This document shows, piece after piece, positions 48,463 through 56,268 of a stretch of DNA of 64,000 nucleotides (position 1 is the stretch's first letter; the number at the start of each line of letters is the position of its first letter). The notes under the pieces were generated by a model, which searched no databases, was not told the origin of the DNA, and worked only from the letters and a program-made list of their open reading frames with translations. The stretch is from assembly GCA_038251325.1 (NCBI GenBank), contig JBBSBL010000003.1:1-64000 (forward strand), given 5' to 3'. The position numbers were made by a program, and so were the translations under genes. Source of the stretch: JBBSBL01 sp038251325. GTDB taxonomy: Bacteria > Actinomycetota > Thermoleophilia > Solirubrobacterales > Solirubrobacteraceae.

Positions 48463-49113
48463 TCAGTACGGCGGCAGCTCCGCCCACCAGGTCCCGAGCG
48501 AGCGGAACGCCGCCCAGAACGCGCGCTTCTCCGCCTCGTCGTCGAGCGCCTCGTCGATGTCGGGCACGTACAGCGCCTCGCACGCCGGGGTCAGGCGCTG
48601 GATCGCGCCCGGGTCCGCGCGCACCGGCTCCGCGAGCGGGAGGCCGAGGTCGTTGACCACCTCGAGCGCGGCCTCGCCCATCACGACGAGCATCTTCGGG
48701 CGCACGATGGCGAGCTCGCGCACGAGGCCGGCGACGCAGGCGGGGTCGGCCAGCGCCGGGTCGCTCACCGGGCACTTCACGCACAGCGTGCCGTAGACCG
48801 CCAGGGGATCGATGTCGAGCCGGCGCAGCGACTTCTGCAGCGCTGTTCCCGCCCGCCCGTAGAAGGCGACCCCCTCCTCGGCCTCCGAGCGCCGCGCCCC
48901 GTGCTTGAGCAGCACGATGTCGGCCTGCGGGTGCCCCGACCCGAGCACCGGGATGAGCTGGCCGCGCGGGCAGCCCTCGCACTCCTGGAGCTCGTGGGCG
49001 AAGGTGTTGAGCTCCCGGATGGCCCGCTCGAGGTACTTCTCGCGGATCTCGTCGTCCGTGGCGGGCACGGCAGCGGTCTTTGACGCGTCCCCGGCCGCCC
49101 CCTGCCCGTGCAT
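48463..49113 (-). CDS. Uracil-DNA glycosylase superfamily protein with degenerate catalytic motifs
   Basis: The 216-residue protein follows the family 4-type layout: CEGCPRGQLIPVLGSGHPQADIVLL, GRAGTALQKSLRRLDIDPLAVYGTLCVKCPVSDPALADPACVAGLVREL and RPKMLVVMGEAALEVV. Four cysteines (45, 48, 111 or 114, and 126) could hold an iron-sulfur cluster. Motif A, normally GEAPG, reads LKHGA. Motif B, normally HPS/HPA, is missing (YVPDIDEALDD). Base excision is therefore doubtful, and it may bind DNA or another base. The first 20 residues are weakly conserved. ATG 49113 shares a base with the GT4-PHP stop (TGATG). Confidence 0.8.
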   Translation of the reverse strand: MHGQGAAGDASKTAAVPATDDEIREKYLERAIRELNTFAHELQECEGCPRGQLIPVLGSGHPQADIVLLKHGARRSEAEEGVAFYGRAGTALQKSLRRLDIDPLAVYGTLCVKCPVSDPALADPACVAGLVRELAIVRPKMLVVMGEAALEVVNDLGLPLAEPVRADPGAIQRLTPACEALYVPDIDEALDDEAEKRAFWAAFRSLGTWWAELPPY

Positions 49114-51029
49114 CAGGACTTGCGAGTCGCCCGCCGCACGCGCCGCTCCCGGACGGCCCGCCGCGCGGTGGCCGGCGTCGCCTTGGTCTGGAGGAACTTC
49201 AGCGCCTGGACGTAGAGGAGCGAGGCCGGGCGGCGGACGATGTCGGCGTCGCGCAGCGACTCGAGGAACTCCTCGGGCCCCTCGAAGTCGCGCATCCGGA
49301 TCCGCACCGAGCCGAGGCCCTGGACGACATGGGCGTCGGACCCGGCGCCGGCCGGCACGCGGTACTTCTCGGCGAACCGCGCCGCCTCCTCGTTGAACTC
49401 GCCGATCGCCACCCGCGGGTTGAAGACCTCGATCGCGTCGACGTCGTCGAGCACCGCGGTGAGGTGCTCGTAGTCGGGGACCGAGTGCATCCGGTCGAAC
49501 GGGTGGGGCACGTAGACCAGCCCGCCCTGGCGGCGGATCTCGGCGATCGTCGCCTCGAGCGTGAGGCCGCGCGGGATCTTCTCCTCGATGAAGAGGCCGA
49601 TCACCTCGCCCTGGCTCTCGGTCTTCACCTCCTCGCCGACGATGACCTTGATGCCGCTCGCCTTCGCCCGGGCCTCGAGCGCGCCGGAGATCTCGTTGTG
49701 GTCGGTCACCGCGATCGCGCCCAGGCCCTTGGCCTTGGCCTCGGCCAGGAGCGACTCGACCGGCGTGGCGCAGTCGTGGGAGTGGTCCGTGTGCATGTGG
49801 AGGTCGACGTCGATCAGCGCGCGCTTGGCGACCCGGGCCCGCACGCGCGGCTTGGCCCGGTCGTCGTGGCGGCGCGCGGTCAGCCGCCGGCAGATCGCCT
49901 CGACGTCGTCGGCCAGCCGGGGGAAGGTCAGCTCGGCGCGCAGCGGCGCGGACGCGTCGCGCAGCCGTGCACGCCGCGCGGGATCGCCGATCAGGCCGGC
50001 GAGGTGTGCCGCGAGCGTGTCGGCGTCACCGGGCTCGAAGGCGAGCCCGCGGTCGCCGTCGCCGGCAAGTTCCTCGTAGACCGGCAGGCGCGAGGCCACC
50101 GGCACCGCTCCCGCGGCGATGGCCCGCACGAGGCCGTCGGGGTTCGGCGCCGCGCCACTCGACCCGGCCACGACGAGCGCCGCCGCCGAGAGCGCCGCCT
50201 CGACCTGCCCGGGCCCGGGCCCGAGGAACGTGATGCGCTGGCGCAGGTCGGCCCGCAGCGCCGCGGGCTCGCCGGCACCGCGGGGCAGGACGGCGGTCGC
50301 CCGCCAGTCGAGGGCCGCCGGCAGCCGGCGCAGCGCGCGGAGCAGGACGCGCAGGCCGGCGCGCTCCTCGCCGCCGAGATAGGCGATCCGCACCGGCTCG
50401 GCGTCATCGGCGCGCGCCGCGTCCTCGCCCGTCGATGGCGCACCGGGCGGCACGATCTCGTAGGTCGCCGGGAACCAGCGCTCGAGCAGCTCGCGGGTCG
50501 CCGCGAAGCTCGCGGTGCGGGCGTCGAGGCGGCCGAGGAAGAGCTCGGTCACGCGGCGCGCCACCTGGGTGGAGAGCAGCCGGTCGGTCGGCGCGTGGAA
50601 GCTCCCGATGTTCAAGGCGCGCGAATGTCGCAGCGCGGCGCTCGCCGTGCTGGGCCCGTAGGGCTCGTGAACCTGGACGATGTCGAGGGGAGCGACGGCG
50701 AGCGCGTCCTCGATCGTGCGGGCGACGTCGAGCGGCAAAGACGCCACCCGCCGGCGGGTGGGGGCGAAGGGCAGCACCTCGCCGACGCCGAGCACGAGCG
50801 GGTCGCCGCCGGGCTCCGGCAGCAGCGCCGCCGGCCGCTCCCGGGCACGGCGTACGAGCCGGCGCGTGTCGCGCACCCGCGTCGTGGAGGAGGTCGGCGC
50901 GACGATCGTCACGCGGTGCCCGCGGGCGGCCAGTTCCTCCGCCAGCCCGGCGATCTGGTCGTTGACCGCATGGCCGGACTCCCACGCGAACGGCGTGACC
51001 TGGGCGAGGGCGAGCGGGGCGTCGGGCAC
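49113..51029 (-). CDS. GT4 glycosyltransferase fused to a PHP-domain phosphoesterase
   Basis: The protein (638 residues from GTG 51029) has two domains. The first, about 1-385, is a GT-B glycosyltransferase: AWESGHAVNDQIAGLAEELAARGHRVTIVAP and IAAGAVPVASRLPVYEELAGDGDRGLAFEPGD, with a helical middle. The second, about 400-620, is a PHP domain with metal-binding histidines DVDLHMHTDHSHDC, AIAVTDHNEISG, YVPHPFDRMHS and AGAGSDAHVV. PHP proteins hydrolyse phosphoesters. The pairing next to ino1 suggests work on an inositol-containing glycolipid or on its phosphate. An earlier GTG at 51071 would fall inside the ino1 terminator hairpin, so 51029 is preferred. The downstream gene overlaps by one base. 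Confidence 0.85.
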   Translation of the reverse strand: MPDAPLALAQVTPFAWESGHAVNDQIAGLAEELAARGHRVTIVAPTSSTTRVRDTRRLVRRARERPAALLPEPGGDPLVLGVGEVLPFAPTRRRVASLPLDVARTIEDALAVAPLDIVQVHEPYGPSTASAALRHSRALNIGSFHAPTDRLLSTQVARRVTELFLGRLDARTASFAATRELLERWFPATYEIVPPGAPSTGEDAARADDAEPVRIAYLGGEERAGLRVLLRALRRLPAALDWRATAVLPRGAGEPAALRADLRQRITFLGPGPGQVEAALSAAALVVAGSSGAAPNPDGLVRAIAAGAVPVASRLPVYEELAGDGDRGLAFEPGDADTLAAHLAGLIGDPARRARLRDASAPLRAELTFPRLADDVEAICRRLTARRHDDRAKPRVRARVAKRALIDVDLHMHTDHSHDCATPVESLLAEAKAKGLGAIAVTDHNEISGALEARAKASGIKVIVGEEVKTESQGEVIGLFIEEKIPRGLTLEATIAEIRRQGGLVYVPHPFDRMHSVPDYEHLTAVLDDVDAIEVFNPRVAIGEFNEEAARFAEKYRVPAGAGSDAHVVQGLGSVRIRMRDFEGPEEFLESLRDADIVRRPASLLYVQALKFLQTKATPATARRAVRERRVRRATRKS

Positions 51030-51058
51030 GGCGAGGCGGAGGATAGGGGCCAGAACGC

Positions 51059-51085
51059 GAACGGCCCGCACCTGGCGGGCCGTTC
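51059..51085 (-). terminator. Hairpin downstream of ino1
   Basis: GAACGGCCCGC (51059-51069) and GCGGGCCGTTC (51075-51085) form a perfect 11-bp stem with a 5-base loop, 24 bases past the ino1 stop. There is no U-run on the coding strand, which is usual for high-GC actinobacteria. It could attenuate or end transcription before the GT4-PHP gene. On the opposite strand nothing ends here. Confidence 0.6.
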
Positions 51086-51108
51086 GGGAAGACCGGAGCT
51101 GCGAGCGC

Positions 51109-52302
51109 TCAGGCCTTCGTGGCGGCCTTCTTGCGCCTCTTCGCCTTGGGCTTCGTGCCCGGCACGCCGGCGTAGCGGGCGATGAACGCCTCGGTCGCCT
51201 CGCGCGCGAGGTTGTCGGGCCGCTGGTTGTGCGGCGACTTCATGAAGTAGGAGCTCGGGCCGTCGATCTGGCCGCCGACGCCGTGGTTCAGCGCGAGCTT
51301 GCAGCAGCGGACCGCGTCGATGACGATGCCCGCCGAGTTCGGCGAGTCCCACACCTCGAGCTTCATCTCGACGTTCAGCGGCACGTCGCCGAAGGCCTGG
51401 CCCTCGACGCGGATGTGCGCCCACTTGCGGTCGGTGAGCCACGGCACGTAGTCAGAGGGGCCGATGTAGACGTCGTCGGCCGGAAGCTCGTGGTCCATGA
51501 TCGAGGTGACCGCGTTGGTCTTGGAGATCTTCTTCGACTCCAGGCGCTCGCGCTCGAGCATGTTGAAGAAGTCCATGTTCCCGCCCACGTTGAGCTGGGA
51601 GGTGCGGAGCATCTTCACCCCGCGGTCGGCGAACAGCCGCGCCAGCGTGCGGTGGACGATCGTCGCCCCGACCTGGGACTTGATGTCGTCGCCGACGATC
51701 GGCAGCCCGGCCTTCTTGAAGCGCCGGTCCCAGTAGTCCTCGCGGGCGATGAACACCGGGATGCAGTTGACGAAGCCGCAGCCGGCCTCCAGCACCTGCT
51801 CGACGTACCACTTGGTCGCCTGCTCGGAGCCGACCGGGAGGTAGGAGACGACGACGTCGGTCTTTGTGTCCCTGAGGATCTTCACGATGTCGGCGGTCTC
51901 GCCCGGCGCCTTGTGGATCCGCTGCTTGAGGTACTTGCCCAGGCCGTCGTGCGTCATCCCGCGGTACACCGGGACGCCGAGCTGCTTCGGCACCTCGGCG
52001 AACTTCATCGTGTTGTTCTGGCCGGCCCAGATCGCCTCGCCGAGGTCCTTGCCGACCTTGTCGCGATCGATGTCGAACGCTGCCGTGAACTCGATGTCGC
52101 GGACGTGGTAGCCGCCGAGGTCGACGTGCATGAGACCGGGCACGTCCTGGTCGGGATCGGCGTTCTTGTAGTACTCGACGCCCTGGACGAAGGCCGAGGC
52201 GCAGTTGCCGACGCCGACGATGGCCACGCGGACCTTGTCGTGCTGGTAGTGCGCCGAGCCGTTGCGGGCGGCGGCGCCGTTGGTGCCGTTGCTGGGGGTC
52301 AC
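51109..52302 (-). CDS. ino1: Inositol-3-phosphate synthase
   Basis: Ino1 converts glucose 6-phosphate to inositol phosphate. The 397-residue protein has the NAD-binding VRVAIVGVGNCASAFVQGVEYYKN, DIEFTAAFDIDRDKVGKDLGEAI, VVVSYLPVGSEQATKWYVEQ, FVNCIPVFIA, LPIVGDDIKSQVGATIVHRTL and LNVGGNMDFFNMLE. GDDIKSQ and the Lys-rich MDHELPADDVYIGPSDYVPWL are hallmarks of the actinobacterial/archaeal form. The C-terminal Lys/Arg-rich tail is unconserved. The start is GTG 52302, with AAGGAAAG upstream, rather than an in-frame upstream start. It heads the cluster with the CDP-alcohol phosphotransferase and the PAP2 gene. Confidence 0.96.
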   Translation of the reverse strand: MTPSNGTNGAAARNGSAHYQHDKVRVAIVGVGNCASAFVQGVEYYKNADPDQDVPGLMHVDLGGYHVRDIEFTAAFDIDRDKVGKDLGEAIWAGQNNTMKFAEVPKQLGVPVYRGMTHDGLGKYLKQRIHKAPGETADIVKILRDTKTDVVVSYLPVGSEQATKWYVEQVLEAGCGFVNCIPVFIAREDYWDRRFKKAGLPIVGDDIKSQVGATIVHRTLARLFADRGVKMLRTSQLNVGGNMDFFNMLERERLESKKISKTNAVTSIMDHELPADDVYIGPSDYVPWLTDRKWAHIRVEGQAFGDVPLNVEMKLEVWDSPNSAGIVIDAVRCCKLALNHGVGGQIDGPSSYFMKSPHNQRPDNLAREATEAFIARYAGVPGTKPKAKRRKKAATKA

Positions 52303-52372
52303 TCTGGGTCGCTTTCCTTCCGAGGTTCTCTGCCGGAGCGAACCCCGGCGACGCGAGCCGGTTACAGCCCGG

Positions 52373-53008
52373 TCACACCTCGGCGGCGGCCGCGGCGGGG
52401 CGACCCAGCTCCCGGCGGACGTGGGCAATGCGCTGGATCGTCGTGATCAACGAGAGCACGGCGAGCACGTAGACCGCGGGGGCGAGCAGCTCGAAGTCGC
52501 CGAGTCCGGCGCCCCGCGCGAAGAGCAGGCCGATCGAGAGGATGACGACGCGGACGGGGCGCGTGGCGATCCCGACCGTGCACTCGACGCCGAGCGCCTC
52601 GGCCCTTGCCCGGGTGTAGGAGACCATGAGCGAGAAGAGCACGGCGGCCACGCACGCGGCCACGGCGAGCGCGTCGCCGCGGTCGGCGAAGTAGGCCGCC
52701 ACGGCGATCAGGACGAGGCCCTCCTCGAGGCGGTCGAGCGTCGAGTCGAGGAACGCGCCGAACGCCGTCCCCTTGCCGGACATCCGCGAGTAGCGCCCGT
52801 CGAGCGTGTCGCAGATCGAGCCGACGATGAAGGCGATCCCGCCGAGGAAGAACCAGCGCTCCCAGACGAGCACCGCCGCGGCGAGGTTGAGCAGGAACCC
52901 GGTGAGCGAGATCGCGTTCGGCGTCAGGCGCGACTCGATGAGCCGGTTGCGGACGACCGCCGAGAGCTCCTGCGCGGTGGCGGCGCCGGGGCGTCCGGGC
53001 CTCCGGCA
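52373..53008 (-). CDS. CDP-alcohol phosphotransferase, probable phosphatidylinositol-phosphate synthase
   Basis: The conserved reading frame encodes about 212 residues. It has LSAVVRNRLIESRLTPNAISLTGFLLNL at the start, then the catalytic motif CDTLDGRYSRMSGKGTAFGAFLDSTLD (D-x2-D-G-x2-[A/S]-R-x8-G-x3-D-x3-D), which is intact. Four or more further helices follow. Neighbour ino1 suggests the alcohol is inositol phosphate. There is no ATG/GTG/TTG in frame upstream of the conserved N-terminus. The first usable GTG (52873) would drop the TPN motif, and the ATG at 53009 that overlaps the PAP2 stop is in another frame. A frameshift, sequence error or non-standard start is implied. Coordinates give the conserved frame from the preceding stop. 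Confidence 0.8.
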   Translation of the reverse strand, partial: CRRPGRPGAATAQELSAVVRNRLIESRLTPNAISLTGFLLNLAAAVLVWERWFFLGGIAFIVGSICDTLDGRYSRMSGKGTAFGAFLDSTLDRLEEGLVLIAVAAYFADRGDALAVAACVAAVLFSLMVSYTRARAEALGVECTVGIATRPVRVVILSIGLLFARGAGLGDFELLAPAVYVLAVLSLITTIQRIAHVRRELGRPAAAAAEV

Positions 53009-53779
53009 TCAGGCCGCGGCCTCGGCGCGGCGCGACTGGAAGCGCCAGCCGGCGCGCGCCCGCGAGAGCTGGCGGGCGCCGAGGTAGGCGAGGCCCGCCG
53101 TCGCGGCGCCGAGCACCGCGTCGAACAGGTAGTGGTTGCCGGTCGCCACGACGACCCAGGTGATGAGCAGCGGGTAGAGCGCCCACAGCACCTTGAACGG
53201 GCGGCGCGTCACGAGCCGGGCCATCGAGGTGCCGATCATCAGCGAGAAGCAGACGTGCATCGACGGGACCGCGGCGTAGAGGTTGAGCAGCGCGCTGGCC
53301 TTCTCGTTGTCGATCTGCACCCCGGTCCAGTTCGCGACCGAGTCGGTGAAGCCCCACTCCGGCATGAGGCGCGGCGGGGCGGTGGGGTAGAGCGCGTAGC
53401 CGACGAGCGCGATCCCCATCGCCACCATGAACATGTTGCGCACGAAGTAGAAGGAGCCGTTGCGGAAGCGGTAGATGAAGACGAGCGCCGAGATCGTCAC
53501 CACGTAGTGGGAGTTCAGGTACATCCAGTCGGCGAACGTGATGAGCGCGCTCGACCCTTGCGTCCAGGCCTGCACGCTCGGCTCGACGAACGTCCCCGTC
53601 GCGTTCTCGAGGTCGATGACCTTCCGCGCGTTCCAGAACGCGGTCGCGATCTCGCCGTCGGCGAGGCCGCGCACGATCTGATAGCCGATGTACGCCCCCA
53701 CGAAGAGCGCCAGCTGCCAAACAGCGTCGAAGATGCCGCGCGGAAGAACGCGCCGCTCGAGTGACCGGAGGGCGGACAC
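53009..53779 (-). CDS. PAP2-family membrane protein, Aur1/inositolphosphotransferase-like
   Basis: The 256-residue protein has six hydrophobic helices and the PAP2 phosphatase motifs: an early YPTAPPRL, VPSMHVCFSLMIG (PSxH) and GNHYLFDAVLGA (His-x3-Asp). This three-motif arrangement with long spacing and WGFTDSVANW is typical of PAP2_3/Aur1-like proteins, which in fungi transfer inositol phosphate to ceramide and in bacteria include related lipid phosphotransferases. Location beside ino1 and the CDP-alcohol phosphotransferase supports inositol-lipid work. GTG start 53779. Its TGA (53011-53009) is the only stop between it and the phosphotransferase frame. Confidence 0.88.
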   Translation of the reverse strand: MSALRSLERRVLPRGIFDAVWQLALFVGAYIGYQIVRGLADGEIATAFWNARKVIDLENATGTFVEPSVQAWTQGSSALITFADWMYLNSHYVVTISALVFIYRFRNGSFYFVRNMFMVAMGIALVGYALYPTAPPRLMPEWGFTDSVANWTGVQIDNEKASALLNLYAAVPSMHVCFSLMIGTSMARLVTRRPFKVLWALYPLLITWVVVATGNHYLFDAVLGAATAGLAYLGARQLSRARAGWRFQSRRAEAAA

Positions 53780-53791
53780 GATCGGCAGATC

Positions 53792-55396
53792 CTACCGCCC
53801 GGCGCAGCGGGGTCCGTCGGCCCCCACCCGGGCGAGGTCGAAGCGCGGTGCGATCCGGAGCGCTCCGGCACGCCGCGCGGTCACCGCGGTGAAGTCGCCG
53901 TCGCGCTCGACGCACCCGCTCCCGACGACCACGGCCCAGTAGGGGGTCCAGCGGACCCGCACAGTGGCCCGTCCGGGGCGCGCGAAGCGCAACGTGACCG
54001 ACTCGGCGCGCAGCGCGGTGACCCGCGCGGGGCCGGTGGCGAGCGGGGTGGGGTCGCGAACGGCGAAGAGCCGCCAGTCGCGGTCGCGCCACACCTCCCG
54101 CAGGTACGGGAGCCCGCGGGCCACGAGCGCGGCCTCCCGCTTCGCGGAGTAGTCGTAGCGCGCATGCGGGAGCGCGACCCAGCGCACGGCGTTGCCGTCG
54201 AGCCAGCGCCGGTAGGTCGTCGCATCGAGCGGGCCGTCGTAGAACAGCTCGCCGTACTTGACGTCGAGCTGGCGCTCCCAGCCACGGGCCAGCGGGAAGC
54301 GCGGCGCGACGTACGCCGACTCCCAGTGGTTCAGCGTCCAGACGACCTCGAGGCGCCCGGGCGGGCCGCCCCGGCGCTCGAGCTCGGCGAGCAGGGGCGC
54401 GTAGAAGGCCGCACGGACCGCCGGGTCGCCGTCGCTGCGCCGGACGTCGCGCACCGGGCTGATCCACTGCCAGTACAGCAGCGGGAGCGCGATGACCGCG
54501 AGCACCACCCGCCGGTGGGGCCACAGGACGAGCGCGGCGAGCGGCCCGCCGACCAGGGCGCCGAGCCGCGCCGCGTTGCCGCCCACCGGGGTGGGGAGCA
54601 CGAAGGCGAGGGTCACGCCGAGCAGGTAGAGGACGACGCCGGCCCGGAGCTCCCGCTCCTCGCGCGGCAGCAGCACGAGCGCCGCCGCGCAGGCCAGCGG
54701 CACCGGTAGGTAGGCCGACGGGTCGAACGGCTCCGTCCCGCCCTCGGGGAAGAGGACGGCGAGGACGAGCGCCGGGGCCAGCGCGGCGGCCGCCACCAGG
54801 AGGCCGCGGCGCCATCTCGGCCCGACGAGCAGGGCGGCGCCCCCGAGGGCCACGAACAGGCCGACCACCGGGCTGGCCAGCGTGGAGAGCACGGCCAGCG
54901 CCGCGGCGAAGGCGACCCGGTCGCGCTGGAGCGCGAGCATCGCCGCGAGGCCGAACGGCACGCCGAAGGCGAAGGCGAGGCGCCCGGAGAGGAGGCTCGT
55001 CGCGACGGCGAGCGCGAACCAGAGGCAGCCGAGCCACGCGTCGGGGCCGAAGTGGCGGCGCGCGAGCGGGACGAAGAGCGCCGCGGCGGCCACGACGGAC
55101 AGGGCGGCTGCGAGGCGGATGCCGAGCAGCGAGGCGACGGGCGGGAACAGGAGGCTGTAGCCGGGGGTGTGGTGGCCGGCGTACCACTGGCCGTTCCAGA
55201 TCGTCAGGCCCTCGCGATCGAAGAGGCCGGCGCGGTAGGTCTGCGCCGCGTGGTCGGCGCTCATCGGCTCCCAGATCAGGTAGAGCGCGGCGAGGCCGGC
55301 GGCCAGCAGGACGGCGCCGAGCATCGTCGGCGCGAGGCCGGCGCCCCGGCGGCCGGCCGGGAGCGGCGCCGGCGTGGCTGGGGCGACGGCGGACAT
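53792..55396 (-). CDS. Polytopic membrane protein with C-terminal soluble domain, GT-C-like
   Basis: The 534-residue protein has about ten hydrophobic segments in the first 350 residues. An early extracytoplasmic loop contains MSADHAAQTYRAGLFDREGLTIWNGQWYAGHHTPGYSLLFPP. The C-terminal 180 residues are soluble, beginning LNHWESAYVAPRFPLARGWERQLD, and end with RPGRATVRVRWTPYWAVVVGSGCVERDGDFTAV, a strand-rich part. Acidic and His residues at the end of helix 1 suggest a GT-C fold glycosyltransferase. I cannot name the family. The ATG is 55396, and the PAP2 gene begins 12 bases after its stop, so it may join the inositol-lipid transcript. Confidence 0.7.
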   Translation of the reverse strand: MSAVAPATPAPLPAGRRGAGLAPTMLGAVLLAAGLAALYLIWEPMSADHAAQTYRAGLFDREGLTIWNGQWYAGHHTPGYSLLFPPVASLLGIRLAAALSVVAAAALFVPLARRHFGPDAWLGCLWFALAVATSLLSGRLAFAFGVPFGLAAMLALQRDRVAFAAALAVLSTLASPVVGLFVALGGAALLVGPRWRRGLLVAAAALAPALVLAVLFPEGGTEPFDPSAYLPVPLACAAALVLLPREERELRAGVVLYLLGVTLAFVLPTPVGGNAARLGALVGGPLAALVLWPHRRVVLAVIALPLLYWQWISPVRDVRRSDGDPAVRAAFYAPLLAELERRGGPPGRLEVVWTLNHWESAYVAPRFPLARGWERQLDVKYGELFYDGPLDATTYRRWLDGNAVRWVALPHARYDYSAKREAALVARGLPYLREVWRDRDWRLFAVRDPTPLATGPARVTALRAESVTLRFARPGRATVRVRWTPYWAVVVGSGCVERDGDFTAVTARRAGALRIAPRFDLARVGADGPRCAGR

Positions 55397-55409
55397 GCCG
55401 CCGGCGAGG

Positions 55410-56225
55410 CTACCCGGACCCGGCGCCCAGGAACTCCGCCACCCGGTCCACGACCTCGGGACGATCGAGCCATGGCCAGTGGCCGGCGCCGGGCACGCGC
55501 TCGGCCGTGGCATCCCCGAGGGCGGCCGCGTAGCGGTCCGCGAACAGCGCCGGGATGTAGGGGTCGGGCTCGCCCCAGAGCACGAGCGCGGGACCGGTGA
55601 GCGCGCCGAGTCCGGCGCCGGCGCGCGCGAGCGCCTCGGGCGGGGAGGAGCGGTAGAGGCGCAGGATCGCCCGCTGCGTGCCCTGGTCGAAGTGTCGCCA
55701 GGACGAGTCGAGGAACGCCTGCGGCAGCGGTCCCCGCGTGGTGCTCGCCTCGCGCGAGATCTGCTTGAGCGACCAGCGGGTGGCGGCACCCATCGCCAGC
55801 TCCCCGGCGCCGCGGGTCCGCCAGACGCGCGCGATCCGGTGCCAGCGGTAGCCGGGCAGGAGCGGGACCGCGTTCATGACCACCAGGCGCGCCACGCGCT
55901 CGGGAGCCCGCTGGGCCCAGACGAGGCCGACGACGCCCCAGTCGTGCACGACGAGGTTGACGCGCTCGACTTCGACGTGGTCGAGGAAGGCGGCGACCCA
56001 GTCTCCGTACTCCTCCATGTCGTAGCGCCGGTTCCCGGGCTTCCCGCTGCGCCCGAAGCCGGGCAGGTCCGGGGCGAGCCCGCCGGTCCGGTCGAGGAAC
56101 GGGAGCCAGTCGTCCGAGCTCGTCGGCACGCCGTGGAGGTAGAGCGTCGGCGTGCCCGCGGCCGGCGCCTCGCGCCAGAAGGCGAGCGTGCCGTCGATCT
56201 CGGCGGTGTGTTCGCTCGGCGCCAT
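55410..56225 (-). CDS. Alpha/beta hydrolase, haloalkane dehalogenase/epoxide hydrolase-like
   Basis: The 271-residue cytosolic hydrolase has the HGVPTSSDDWLPFL oxyanion loop, DLPGFGRSGKP, and a nucleophile elbow VVHDWGVVG in which Asp (about 95) replaces the usual Ser. WGEPDPYIPALFA and GAGHWPWLDRPE (His) complete the set. An Asp nucleophile after His is characteristic of haloalkane dehalogenases and epoxide hydrolases. The actual substrate is unknown. There is no signal peptide. ATG 56225, 43 bases from the divergent sugar kinase gene. Confidence 0.88.
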   Translation of the reverse strand: MAPSEHTAEIDGTLAFWREAPAAGTPTLYLHGVPTSSDDWLPFLDRTGGLAPDLPGFGRSGKPGNRRYDMEEYGDWVAAFLDHVEVERVNLVVHDWGVVGLVWAQRAPERVARLVVMNAVPLLPGYRWHRIARVWRTRGAGELAMGAATRWSLKQISREASTTRGPLPQAFLDSSWRHFDQGTQRAILRLYRSSPPEALARAGAGLGALTGPALVLWGEPDPYIPALFADRYAAALGDATAERVPGAGHWPWLDRPEVVDRVAEFLGAGSG

Positions 56226-56268
56226 CGGGCGGCGAGGATAGTTGCGCCGACGCTCTACGCTCGCCCCC

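Noticed and set aside
51029..51071. GTG 51071 as start of the GT4-PHP protein
   Set aside because: It lies inside the ino1 hairpin and adds 14 non-conserved residues.
53009..53011. TGA as selenocysteine or programmed readthrough between the PAP2 and phosphotransferase frames
   Set aside because: No selenocysteine insertion-type hairpin was seen next to it, and the C-terminus before it looks like a natural end; an indel near the start is simpler.
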